Below are positions 11,655 through 22,432 of a stretch of 64,000 nucleotides of DNA, piece by piece. Position 1 is the stretch's first letter, and every line of letters begins with the position of its first letter. The translations under genes were made by a program, and so were the position numbers. Where the stretch lies: NCBI GenBank assembly GCA_033439765.1, contig JAULSN010000006.1, positions 3,348,001 through 3,412,000 on the forward strand, given 5' to 3'. Source of the DNA: Lasiosphaeria ovina (taxonomy: Eukaryota; Ascomycota; Sordariomycetes; Sordariales; Lasiosphaeriaceae). The notes under the pieces are model-generated. The model was not told where the DNA came from. It did not search any database and worked only from the letters and a program-made list of their open reading frames with translations.

Positions 11655-13332
11655 CCATCAGATGGAGGTGGGGTGAAAGGCCCTTTCGTCTCTCCTGGTA
11701 TTACGGAGGATTATGTACCTGATTCACCAGAGAGATAGCCCTGGACAGGAGGTTAGCCTCTACGACCTGCCAAAGCCGTGTGATTATTTTGATCTGATTG
11801 GCGGAACTAGTACGGACGGATGAGCTTTCGGAGTCTTCTTCTCTGCTGCTGGTTTCTACCAGCCGTCAAAACACTACTAATTATCCGCGCCTAGGTTCAT
11901 TGCAATCATACTCGGCCGACTGGGTATGGGCGTCTAGCAATATATCGATGAGTACTGTATCTTATCCTCGCGTATTTTTACGGGGAAGTATCCCGTTTAC
12001 TGTGTGCTTTCCGAGGCCCTTTCCCTCCTAGGGATCTCCCGGTTCGACAAAGACGTACTTCAGTCTAAAATGTAGGATTTGGTTCGACACCGTCTCGGGA
12101 CAAACGACGAAGGACTATGCAGGCCATCAGCAATTAACTGTAAAATATATGTCCTGGTTTTCTTTGGTTACTCTGCCGTTATAGATAGAATACTGACGGG
12201 ATGTTCGTGCATAATAGTTTCGTCTGCACCACGCGGGTTGAAACCGCCTCCGCGACCTTGTTGAGATCATACCGAAGCCCGGATGATGACGGCTTCGACT
12301 ATAATATTTGGGAGGCTATTAGGGCTACTTCGGCGGCGCCCATTTATTTCGACGCTATCGAGTTCGGAAAGCCTCCGGAAAAGTATTATGACGGAGGAAT
12401 ACGCAATAATAATCCAATCAACCACGCCTTCTGGGAGACGTATGCGATATGGGGACGAGACGCGAATATCGGGTGTATTCTGAGCATCGGGACCGGAGCA
12501 CCATCGTGACTTTAGTTGGGATCTTTGGCCACCAGATCGTACGGGCCTGTACCGAAATCGCAACCCAGACGGAACAAACTGCTGCCGACTTCATCCGCAA
12601 CCACCAGCACCAGTATCCAGTCAACCAGTCGTACTTCCGTTTCAATATCCCGCACGGTCTCAAGGAAATCCAACTAGACGAGTGGCAGTACCTCGATCGT
12701 ATCGATACCTGTACTCGAAACTATATCAATGACCTCACGCATGGGCCAGGATGCGACTCAGCGAAGCCGAGCAGGCAATCTACGCCAGGGACGCTGTACT
12801 GTTCGTCGCTCGAGCGCTTCCCTCACTCGAGAGCTCTACCTCGGCCAAACACTGGGAGATTCATAGGCGTCTTCTCCCGCACATGGACGCCTGTTATCGC
12901 AACGCGAGAGAGATGATGTAGAAGCGGCCCCACAAGGCGGACGACGACGCCTTCCTTCGGGCTTTGGAAATCCTAGCCACCTCATATTTCCTCCCAAGGC
13001 ACTACGGCGCGGCTGAAGACATCTTTTCCAGAGCCCTCGGCGGAGCATCCGAACGCTCCCTCCAGCAAGGGGACACACGCGTCCTGAACGCCAAGGACTA
13101 TCTCGCAGCCATCTGCGACCGGCAAGGAGACCTTCGCAAAGGCGAGCAGCTTTACAAGGAAATTTTGGCAGCTCGCGAAAAGTCTCTCGGCATGACGGAT
13201 CCTCTCACTTGGAAGACGGTGAGTGACCTGGTAGGCATTTACGACTACGAGGGCCGTGTGCAAGAGGCCAAGGATTTCTACCTCCGGGCACTTGAAGGCC
13301 TTGAAGCACATGCAGAGGTTGGGACCGGATGA
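11655..13332 (+). pseudogene. decayed patatin-like phospholipase with TPR tail
   Basis: Remnant of a patatin-domain protein of the fungal NLR-like class (patatin plus tetratricopeptide repeats). Visible pieces in order: the oxyanion block DGGGVKG at 11661-11681, a one-base frameshift, then CDYFDLIGGTST at about 11782-11814. There the nucleophile Ser survives, but the second Gly is Asp and a TGA follows at 11821. Next comes a poorly conserved gap, then the region around YYDGGIRNNNP, which carries the catalytic-Asp motif (12389-12421), and a stop at 12508. In another frame the text continues through the patatin tail (about 12530-12740). TPR-like helices occur at 12964-13332, with RQGDLRKGEQLYKEIL and YEGRVQEAKDFYLRALEGL. 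A nucleotide-binding domain between the two parts was not found. With several frame breaks and stops the gene cannot be functional. Confidence 0.75.
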
Positions 13333-13830
13333 TCCTAGGACCTCATCGGTGCGAGCGGAGCTCGGGTCTTGTGCCTGGGCCGGGGGAAGTGATGGTTCGC
13401 GGAGCGGTGGATCAAGAGCAGTTCCCTAGCGAAACTAATGTCCTGAATAAGGCTGCATGCCAGCCCGAGGGCTGCGAGCGATTCCACTCCCGACGTGGTT
13501 GGCGTCAATTTGGTATATTAGAGCCTTTAGATGCGAGAATGAAAGCTGAAGGATAAGAAGGATGAATCAAAGGGGAGGAGAGAAGGGGTGCGGAATCGGC
13601 GGTAGGGGTTAGATATATACAAGCCCCTGTTTTATAACTCGTCTCATAATGAAGCCATCGCGCTGGCAGACCACGGCGAGATCATAGGGTGTATCATCGG
13701 GTCCATTGATTTCAAACTCTCAAGAAACCAGACAACCGAGCCACCGCTGCCGGCTTCCCATCCTTCCAATTCTCTTTCCTCCGGAACAGGCGCGAAGTCG
13801 AGAAACGAGGTGCGAACATGGGCCCCTCCC

Positions 13831-14809
13831 TCAGACCTCAGCATCGCTGGGTTTTACGTGGAACCGGTCCCAGGGGTGGACGGGGTTGTCAAGCCAGGTG
13901 CGCAGCTTGTTGAGGGCGGCGAGGTCCCGAGACCTGGTGGACACGGGTGTCCAGGCGATGTCAGCCGCTTCCATCTCCATGTCGGGGGGATCCTCTCCCC
14001 ACGTGGAGTACCTAATGCAACCGGAGACGGTCCCGTCAGCGTTTTGATCTCCTTCTCTTTTTCTAAAGGGGAGGGGAAGGGGTAAAGACATACACGCGGC
14101 ATCGAGATATCTTGTTCCCTATTAGCTCGGACGAGCCCAAGTCGATCAGGGTCGGAATCCCCTCGGGGCTCACCATAATATTGAAGGGCTGGATGTCGTT
14201 GTGGGCGATGCCGACGACATCGTGAAGATGGTGGATTGCAGATTCCAGCACGGTTAGAAACGGTTCCTTATCGACTGTCTTGCCTGCGCAGACGTGCTCC
14301 CACAGGTTATTACCCTCTAGGCAACCGAGGTAAACACCTGTCACGCGGCCCTTGCGGACACGGCAGCCGTGGTATTTGACGACGTTGGGGTGCTGAGGGT
14401 GGCGGGAGAGGAGCTCCAGCATCCCCACTTCGATGGCAAACCACTCGGCAACGACCGTCGGATAGTCGTCGGGGCAATCAACGATGCGAGAAAACCACGG
14501 CCTCTTGAGGTGCCACTCTGGCTCGTCGTCCGACCACTCGTTGGCAACGGTGACGATTGTGTTTGCGAAAAACCACGGGATTGGAAGGGGGAAAAAGATG
14601 CGCTCGTTGGGAATCTCCTCAAGTGCGTCATTGATTTGCTCGATTGTGTGTTCCGATGGGGGGCCGTCGATGGTGCCAACAAATAACTGATCGCCTTCGT
14701 TACGGTCGCCTGCACCCCAATAATGGTAGAGACCGGATTTAGCTCCCGTTTTAAGATTCACACACTCACTGAGACTAACCTCACCCCTTTCGAAGGTGAG
14801 GTCCGACAT
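13831..14809 (-). CDS. atypical protein-kinase-like protein, 298 aa
   Basis: Exons 14809-14094 and 14011-13831 on the minus strand. The 82-bp intron has a GTATGT donor, a GCTGAC branch site and a TTAG acceptor. The kinase C-lobe is recognisable: a catalytic-loop form HNDIQPFNIMV at about residues 203-213 and IDLGS at 222-226 in place of DFG. The segment HPNVVKYHG at about residue 140 is the usual strand after helix C. I do not see a glycine-rich loop or a clear VAIK lysine, so it may be a pseudokinase or have an unusual N-lobe. Short kinase-like genes of this kind are common in fungal accessory regions. No link to the biosynthetic genes is visible. Confidence 0.65.
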
Positions 14810-16457
14810 GGCGTCGAGGAAGGTGACGAGAGATGATGAGAAGACAAAACGCAGAAGAGCAAGCTAGACGAACAAGCTTGATAGCTGGGAATGAACAGCA
14901 GATGAATCAGCCATTGGGGGATGAGAGAGAATTTAAACAGCTTTGTTGCAACTCTTTCGTGTCGGTCCGGATGCGGGCATGTTTTCGGTGGACAAAGAGC
15001 TATGCTCATCGGCTGAGCGCTTGACTCATGCCGCGACTCCAATCAAGACCGACGGCTGAAGTCTGGGCCGCTGACGTGGCGGAGTTGTCTGAAGAAAAAA
15101 AATGAGATAAAGAAATTGGGGGGGGGGAAGAGAAATGAGAGGCGCTAGGAAAAGTGATCTCACATATGAGCATGAAGGGGGCAGCGTTGTGGCCCGGACA
15201 GCCCAGGCGGTGAAAAGCTCGACCGCATACCGACGAAGAAGCCCGCGTGGGGAAGTAGATACCTTACCGTTGGCAGCACGTCCGGCGTTTGCCTGCAAAG
15301 CACCCGGGCCCGGATTTGCCTCAGGATCTGTTTCTCTATCGGCTGGTCGCCCAGGAAGAGACCCCGCCCATATGAACAGGGCGTTTTGAATTGCCAGCCC
15401 TGGGAGCGCCGAAGCAAATGAGACAGAAGAAAACGAGAAGCGATAGATCATAGATCAGCTAGCCACGGTGACTAATGGCTTCCCGGTATTGTGATTACCC
15501 TCTCTCCCCCATCTCCCGGAGAAGTCCGATGCTGCTTGGGCGTTGTCCCAGCCACCGTGGTGGTTCCCGCGTGGAAGAACCTCCTCGGCAGGCCAGTGGA
15601 CGGGCCCTCAAACAAGATGGCCCATCAGGGAGCATAAATACACCCCATCCGGAACCAAAACGGCTTTTTCAGAATCTACCCTTCATCAAACCACGGGCAT
15701 CAAATAACGCAAAACACTGTGTCTCGATCACCCCAACATCACACTACTGCGAAGTGGCACACAAAACATCTACCTCCAGCAAAACCGTCTAACAATACCG
15801 GCTGGAATCAACCATGTAAGAAGCCTTGCCTCCGCCCCTTGATGCATGGTGTCTTTTGCCCCCCTGTGGATGATGCAACGCAGACGCTAACCAGCCGGCT
15901 ACTCACACAGGTGCACCACCGATACAAAGGAGCATATGGCGAAACACAACAACGTGACATGTTTTGTGAAGACGATGGTCGACATTGATTGCGACATGGA
16001 CTATTGTCCGACATCTCGGATGTTCAAGGGCAAACAGGCCAAGGGCAAACAGGCCAAGCGTCATGGAGGTCAAAAGTCGTCATCCAAGGATCAGGTCAGC
16101 GGGGAGTGAGATGCCTGGGCCTCTTTACTGCCCTCACGTCCTGCTCCGTCTTTGGTGAATCCGCCATGGCTTGGTTGGGGATGGTGGGAACAGAATGAGC
16201 CCCTGGGGCTTGGCGGTACGTGCGTAGGGCAGGCGACAGGTTTGGAAAGTCGGCTCACTTTGGCTTGGAAGGGAAATCAGTCGGGCGTTGCCCACTATCA
16301 CGATCATTTTGAACCGTCGCGCAAGCTAGTTTCCATCAAATTTTATCTATCATCTTGCAGATGTGTCATTGCAGGTTGGATTCATAATAGTATTGCTATG
16401 CCGCGCACAGTGATGTCCCATTTCTATCGTGCAGGAGACTGGGATTTCGCCCCTGCA
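14810..16457. other. Intergenic stretch, no clear gene
   Basis: A minus-strand open frame at 15026-15451 and a neighbouring frame at 15160-15417 could be a decayed coding exon (for example NALFIWAGSLP followed in the other frame by DQPIEKQIL), but I recognise no family. A G9 tract lies at 15119-15127. Two near-direct copies of GGGCAAACAGGCCAA occur at 16026-16055. Nothing else is supportable. Confidence 0.35.
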
Positions 16458-17250
16458 CTACACGCGGCAGCCTCCGTATTCATTCTCGTTGAGAAGCCTG
16501 ACAGGAGCCCAGTCCGCACGCGCGTTGAGGAAGCGCATCACCTTGCAGCGGAAGTCAGCGTAGAACTTGATAAAGTCTGCGCCATCGCCGACGCAGCGGC
16601 GGACAGCGGCGCAGACCCCGTCAACGCTGTCGACAGGGCCGCAGGCGCGCGCCACCGACAGCGCGCCACCGAAACGGTTCTCGATCCGTAGCTCATAAGA
16701 CCCACTGCTGGCGAGGGCCTCGGTGGCGACGAAGAGACGCGGGCCCGGGGTAAGTCCGCAGTTAATACAATCGCGCAGATTGGCGTCTGCGTTACCCAGT
16801 GTCTCCGTGCCTAGGTCACGGTACGTCGTGTAGCCTGCCAGCAGCGCGGCGCGGACGTGGTTGGTCGCGCGCACTAGACGCTCGACAGTAGACTCATCGC
16901 GCATCTGCTTACCCGCCGGTCGCTCCCTGGATTGTGGTTGGGCTGGTTAGCGAGAGGGGGTTCTGCTGAAATGATGACTGGGGGCAGGGGGGATGTGGTT
17001 ACTTGTAGGAGTAAAGAAACACATGGGTGTGGCTGTCGACGAAGCCCGGCAGGACCTCCTTGCCCCTTAAATCGATGTCGTCGTCCTCGAGCTGGAGAGA
17101 GGCGTCATCCTCATCCTCGGCCCTCTTAACGACGTCGGCAATTGCCCCGCTTTGGCGGTCAACTTTGATAGACACATTCTTGATAAAAGCCTTTTTCTTT
17201 GGGTTAAACAATAGAGAGGAGTGCACTGTGAAAGTCTTCGAGTTTGGCAT
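16458..17250 (-). pseudogene. amidohydrolase-family protein, C-terminal half missing (238 aa)
   Basis: Exons 17250-17003 and 16926-16458 on the minus strand, with a 76-bp phase-2 intron. The first exon has the metal-binding HTH in GFVDSHTHV, which supplies the first two histidines of the metallo-dependent hydrolase fold. The second exon continues as expected (MRDES, AGYTTYRDLGTE, PGPRLF, GADFIKFYADFR). It then stops at about residue 238, whereas relatives run to roughly 420-480 residues and carry the remaining His and Asp ligands. No continuation was found below 16458. The ATG at 17250 is used; an upstream GTG extension is not credible. It is either a truncated pseudogene or a short derivative without activity. 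Confidence 0.7.
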
Positions 17251-17795
17251 GGTGAAGAAAACGGTGCAGAATAAAATCGGGGCGCTGAATGGCGAAGTCG
17301 TGTTGCTCACTGAGGGTGAGGGGTCAGTTCTAGGGTTCGTGGTGAGGAGCGGTAGGGTTGACTATGGGTGAATTGAAAACGGCGGGAGTCGTTGCAAAAC
17401 GACTAATTCGAGATGCTCCGGTGCTATTATATGCACGAGGAGATGGCAGGGAACAACAGAGACATTCCTCCAGTGCAAGATAAGGTGAGGATCAGCAAGG
17501 CCACGCCACGCCGTATTTATTCCTATTGTTTCTGCCGCACAGGTGTACAAAGGGCGTAACTTCCAGGTTGGCTTGCTGGCTAGGAGCCTTGATGGTCACA
17601 CCCAAAAATTGCGTTGTATCCTCACGTCCTGTTTATTGCAACGCCAGCTGCAGCGGGGCGCATACATAATCCGCAGCAGGGTTGCCTCTTCACTCGGTCC
17701 ACCAAGGAAACTAATACACAAAGGTGGCAATGGGTGATCCCCAAGTTGCGCGGGCAACCTTCCCTATTTCGTTTGGCTGCTTTCTCTCCCCGCGC

Positions 17796-18221
17796 CTAGG
17801 CGTTCTTGTTGTCTTTCTTCCTCAGCATCTCTTGCTCTTCGGCCTGGATCTTGGCATCAATCTTGGCGCCTCTGGATGGCTCGCTCCCGTGCATCTTAGC
17901 CTACAGCCAGTCAGCCAAGTCCACCGCTGTAACGAGAGGAAACATACCGGCAGAGTGGGGTCCTGCTTTTGCAATGTCACTTCCTGGTCTTCCGGGGGTT
18001 CAGACGCCCTCTCTGCAGCTGCGAGGCGGTTTGCAATCGATCTCTGATCCTCGGTAGGGAGTGACTACCGGAATAGTTATCAAGGCAGCGAAGGCGCGAG
18101 GATGCCGGCGTACTGGAGTCCGTTGCAATGTGGGAATTGGCTTTGCCCTCCTCAAACCGCGTTGCTGTCTGGTCACCGGCTTCTGCGCGCCCGGATTGCC
18201 AAGATTGGAGTTGCTGGACAT
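17796..18221 (-). CDS. small conserved fungal protein, 104 aa, three exons
   Basis: Exons 18221-18114, 18049-17948 and 17900-17796 on the minus strand, with introns of 64 and 47 bp, both phase 0. The C-terminus DPTLPAKMHGSEPSRGAKID followed by an acidic/basic helix ending in KKDN matches a widespread, uncharacterised family of small fungal proteins in which KLHGNEPSRGAKID is the conserved signature. The N-terminus has a basic QQRGLRRAKP block. No signal peptide or membrane segment is seen. Function unknown; some relatives have been linked by name to stress or conidiation, which I cannot verify here. The first intron boundary (GTACGC donor, CGAG acceptor) is less typical than the second. Confidence 0.75.
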
Positions 18222-18637
18222 TGTAGTTGACGGCACGGCTGTGTATGGCGGGTTTCTTATTTATGTGAAGAAGAACTGGGATACATATTCTTCATAGGTA
18301 CCTAGGTAGGTGCCTTAAATACTTATCTCTGAAAGCATTTTCCTACGTCACCCCTTCCTGTGGTTCGGAAATGTAGGTCGTCCCTTTTAGAGGGTTTGGT
18401 GGTGTTTTGGCGTCAGGCGCGGAAAGTGCCTAAGACTGCAGCCTCTCGAGACTGGTCGGTTAGTGATATCATTAACATGACCGGAATTGACACGACCAGT
18501 TGTGCGGGTGCTGCGCTAACAGTGACTGTGTGAAAATCTCCTTGTTCTTTTTTCCCTTGCTCTATTACTCCCTATCCTCTGTATAAAATGCACTGCTCTC
18601 GGATTGGCCTATCTCTTGCCTGTACCAGGCACTGGTA

Positions 18638-18731
18638 TATCATATACCATCCCAAATTACGAGCTAGGATATCATGTACCATCCCAAATTCCGACCTGGG
18701 GTATTGTGTACCATCCCAGGGCATGTACTGG
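18638..18731. repeat. three-copy minisatellite, about 32-bp unit
   Basis: Three tandem units starting at 18638, 18670 and 18702. Each contains TACCATCCCA preceded by a TATCAT/TATTGT start and ended by a diverged tail. Units one and two are 32 bp, the third about 30 bp. The overlapping plus-strand open frame with repeated Tyr/His/Pro text is a by-product of the repeat. Confidence 0.7.
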
Positions 18732-18899
18732 TATATCCTAGGCCAAAATTCGGGACCGTGGTCCAGGAATCGGGCCATATGGCACTGTCGCCTCTTAGCG
18801 ATTTCCAACCGCGGTCCCAAATTTGGGCCTAACTTGCCCACTTTGCAGAATTTGGGCTACTCTTTAACATTAATCACCTAAATATGTAATCATTCTTAG

Positions 18900-19660
18900 A
18901 GCTCATTATACAGCATTTTAGTCACTCCAATTTCCTAGCTAACTAGAGAGGATGCATATGTAACACCCAGAGTGCGGAGTGCGGAGCGCGGAACGCCGTA
19001 CGGCTGATCGGAGCTGACTGGAGCTGACCTGGCGAAGCCGGTCAGCTAGTCGGACATCACTACAATAGTACCGATACAATGGGAGCTCTCTGGCTTCGCT
19101 AGAGAGCGGAGGGCAGGCTTCAATTGATTACTTACCCAACCCCTTATTCTACAAACCACCATCTTGCAGTACAACCCCCTATCCTCGTTACCCCCTAACG
19201 CAGTAACCCTGCATTACAACATTAAAATAATAAAATGTCCATTAAGGACCAATAATATTAAAAAAGAAGGATTATAAGCCACTTATTGGAAATAAGTTAT
19301 TTAAGCAAAGATTTAAACTAAAGTTAGGTCCTAAAAAATACTAGTAATGTCCTATTAGGCAGCAATGTGGCCAACATAAATACTGAGCCTCAATAGCTTT
19401 ACCTCAGGTAAATAGGTTAGGAATCCTCTATAAGAGAGGATCCGGTTTTTCTTTAGCCTTTTAAAAGCTTATTAGAGCAATTCCTCCCTCCACTAGCCAT
19501 CAACACTTTCCATAGTTGAAGTAATTCCAATGGGGTAATTATCCTTAGAATAAGCAGTGAGATACATAAAGCTTTAAATAAAGAGTGAACTGGCATTAAG
19601 GACATTTCTTCCTCTGCCCCTTCCTCACTTCGCCTTACTACATAAGATCAAACGCCCCGG
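18900..19660. other. AT-rich repeat relic with two hairpins
   Basis: Around 18959 a TGTAACACCC word begins a GC-richer segment. It holds two strong hairpins, GCTGACC..GGTCAGC near 19024-19047 and GCTCTCT..AGAGAGC near 19085-19107. A TTACA word occurs at about 19210. This could be a solo LTR, but I see no convincing target duplication. The following 450 bp are AT- and TpA-rich with no ORF, as expected of RIP-mutated repeat DNA. Confidence 0.35.
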
Positions 19661-20445
19661 GCTGCAATGCATGCCAACCGAATCATATTTTGCGACTAAC
19701 GTTACCACTAACGTGCCCGCACCCTATGCGGTATGGTCAGCATAAACCGAGGAACGCACCGGAATCTCCAGATAGCAACTTTAGTCGAGGGTCCAAAACT
19801 GGGCCACACGGTTGTGCAAGCTAGGCTCACCCATAGCTCACCCCAGCTCAGGAGCGGCTCAAGATCACGCACGAACATGGAAATTGCTGAGGGCAACTTT
19901 AGGGTACAACAATATGCTGTTATCGTGTGGTTGTGTTGCTGTGTGGTTGAGTAAGAGACCGTTCCTTGGTAATATTTGTACTCGTACCCCTATCCTAAGC
20001 TATTTTTAGCTGGATTTCAGGCACTAATAGTCCCTCTTCCGTCTATCGAAAAGTATCTTTCGTATTTACATGCCCTGAATATTAATTACATTAGCGTTCA
20101 CTCCAGCCCTATGACGCGCGGCCCACGCTCGGAAGAGGAGCACTTAGACATCTTACCGCCCCTCTCGTGCCATGATCGAATGAATATGTGCATGTGCCGT
20201 ATCTTGTGGGCGCCCTAGTCGAGCCCCTATCCGTGGCGCTTGGCAGCGCTGAAGACGGCTCCCGCAGGTACGCGGCCAGGTTCTTGTTTATCTGCGCCGC
20301 GCCCGCCGGCAAAAAACGAAGTCGGAGAAGAAGAAAGAAAAGGATGAGGGACTAGGTAGTCGTCACCTCAAGTGGGCGATTCTGGTCGCAAACTCGAAGC
20401 CGGCCGCCTTGCGGACGAGGCTGCGCCCGCCGTCGCAGCCTACGA

Positions 20446-20645
20446 GGGGAGGTGGTGCGGCTGAAGAAGGAGATCAACCTGGTCAAGACGCCAAAGATCA
20501 ACGACTGGCTCGCACTCCTTGAGAGCGGCATGAAGGCAACACTAGCTGAGCTATTGGCCGAGGCAATTGAGGAGTTCACGCCCATCTTTGCGAGCGAGAG
20601 CATCGACCCGGCCGCCTTGAACGCGACAAGATTGTGGTTTGAAAG
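20446..20645 (+). pseudogene. fragment of cytoplasmic dynein heavy chain
   Basis: The frame [20 protein letters not shown] (from about 20446) continues as [20 protein letters not shown] and then EEFTPIF. This closely resembles the linker region of fungal cytoplasmic dynein heavy chains, where a [22 protein letters not shown] block is conserved. Only about 60 residues are present and nothing dynein-like follows. The true gene is over 4000 codons, so this is a displaced fragment. A weaker match on the opposite strand just upstream (INKNLAAYLRE, about 20255-20290) recalls another dynein segment and would imply an inversion. Confidence 0.55.
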
Positions 20646-22432
20646 TCGATATTTTCACCTTGCGTCTTTTCCTGTCCGTCTGTCTGTCTGGCCGGCCGCC
20701 TGTGCGACTTTGCTGCAATGCCTGGGTCTGGAGATTTCGAGGCCAGCGGCGAGATGGTCCCCGCGTTGGCGGACCGAGACCGGGACACAGCAGCCGAAGT
20801 TGTGTGCCGGGGCGCGTGAGGCATCTCGCTGCTCATGCAGCAACGCTGGCTGCAGCGGGGCTTCCATCTCTTTCGCCGCTAGAAATGAGGCAAATAGGAT
20901 ACCGGGAAGCATCACCCGATAATGTTCACTTTGGGTTGCCAGATGCTTTACATCGTGCCCGGACATGCAAACATTTCAAGCTTGGCATGTCCACAATATC
21001 GGACAATAAACTTAGAAGTTCCCTAGTTTGAGGGGTAATGAGGCCTCGCGGGTGGCTTTCAATAGTACCTGCGGCTGCAGTAGAGAATTTGGCGTTTGTC
21101 CATCTGTGCGAACTCGGCTTTGTGGCCAGCATTGAGCATCGCACGACGCAAGTCAGCGAGTCAGGCTTGCGTCCGATTGGGTATGACACATCGGTCCGGT
21201 ATGAACTTTCATGGCCCAAGAAACCTTTCCCGCGTATGTGTCCGAGGCAATGCTTTGTTTATGCCGAGCTTCAACGTATCCGGATAGTTACTTTACTTCA
21301 AAGTTCGACTATACAGAGCGAACTTTTCAAGGATACTAAAGCACCTACAACCTAATTTGGTCGGAGACGCTCAGGATTTCCCCCTTCGGTTCTAGTATAC
21401 CGGCTCAACAATATTCCCAGGCAAAGTTTGATGTGTTCCTTGTCCTGTCTGGCAAGAAAAGTCCGTGAGTCTGTTGCCTTCCATGGATGATGGCTCCAAA
21501 CTATGGAAAGTTCAGTATTTCAGTTTCATGGAGATGGTCTGAAGAGTGAAATTTATCCGGTTGATGTACAAAGCTCATGCCAAAAGACAAATGTACCGTG
21601 GCCCATTAGCTTTTTGCCTTTGGGTCCGCAGGTTTTGCCCACTTCCATTCCAATCAAAGAGCCGGCTGTTTGGTCGTTATGATATTTGAACTTCGAAGGC
21701 CCAATAGCCACAATGCGTCTATTTATGCATTCTCTCCCTTTATGAACCAGAAGAGCCCCAGGCACACGAAATGAAGGTGGCAATGTCATATTTCTATCAT
21801 CAATCACCATGCCGTAAAAGAGAGGCGCCTTGAAGATTCACGCAAGTGCCTGTCTAGTGTCTATCCATAACATTAACAAGAGAGCGACACAGCCAAAATC
21901 TTTCGTTACTTGGACCAGGAGACCTCATGGTATCATCGAGCTAGAAACATTTAGCAGGACTTTAAGTTGTCGATTAGATTTTGCTCCCAGTCAGCTATTT
22001 AAACATATATTTTGAGTTTCTGAAGTAATTTTCAAACTCTTGCAATACAGATTTTTGTTGATAAGAGACAGTTTGAATCTAAACTCCTTACTTGAGCTGT
22101 GATATTCGCCCTAGCCCTAGGTGAGCGTCGACATATGCCATACTCCCTCGACACAAATTGACGCACACCACACATCGCATTACTAGGAAACAAGTTTATT
22201 TTAACTGCCCCCTATCCTGGCGCGAAATTTCAACTTTCTCCATCATAACGCCGAGACTTGGGGAGTTGAAAAAGAGATAATCTCACCGCCAGGTACGCCC
22301 TCGGTGATTTCTGGTTTCAAGACCACAGGTTCGTCAGCACATTAATTATCACACTCCACCGAGCTAAATTCTTGGCTAGGTTACCATTCTAGAGCACATC
22401 GTGCAATAATCTCGCGCTCGGCAGCAACAGAG
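20646..22432. other. Intergenic stretch, no supportable gene
   Basis: Several short open frames occur (for example a minus-strand one at 21553-21810), but none shows a family motif, splice structure or codon bias I can defend. The interval looks like decayed accessory sequence leading to the promoter of the orphan gene at 22433. Confidence 0.35.

Noticed and set aside
14063..14093. 31-nt intron ending at CTTTAG in the kinase-like gene
   Set aside because: Too short for a fungal intron; the 82-nt alternative has a GCTGAC branch site and keeps phase.
18588..18881. 97-codon plus-strand frame
   Set aside because: It overlaps the 32-bp minisatellite and only mirrors its repeats.
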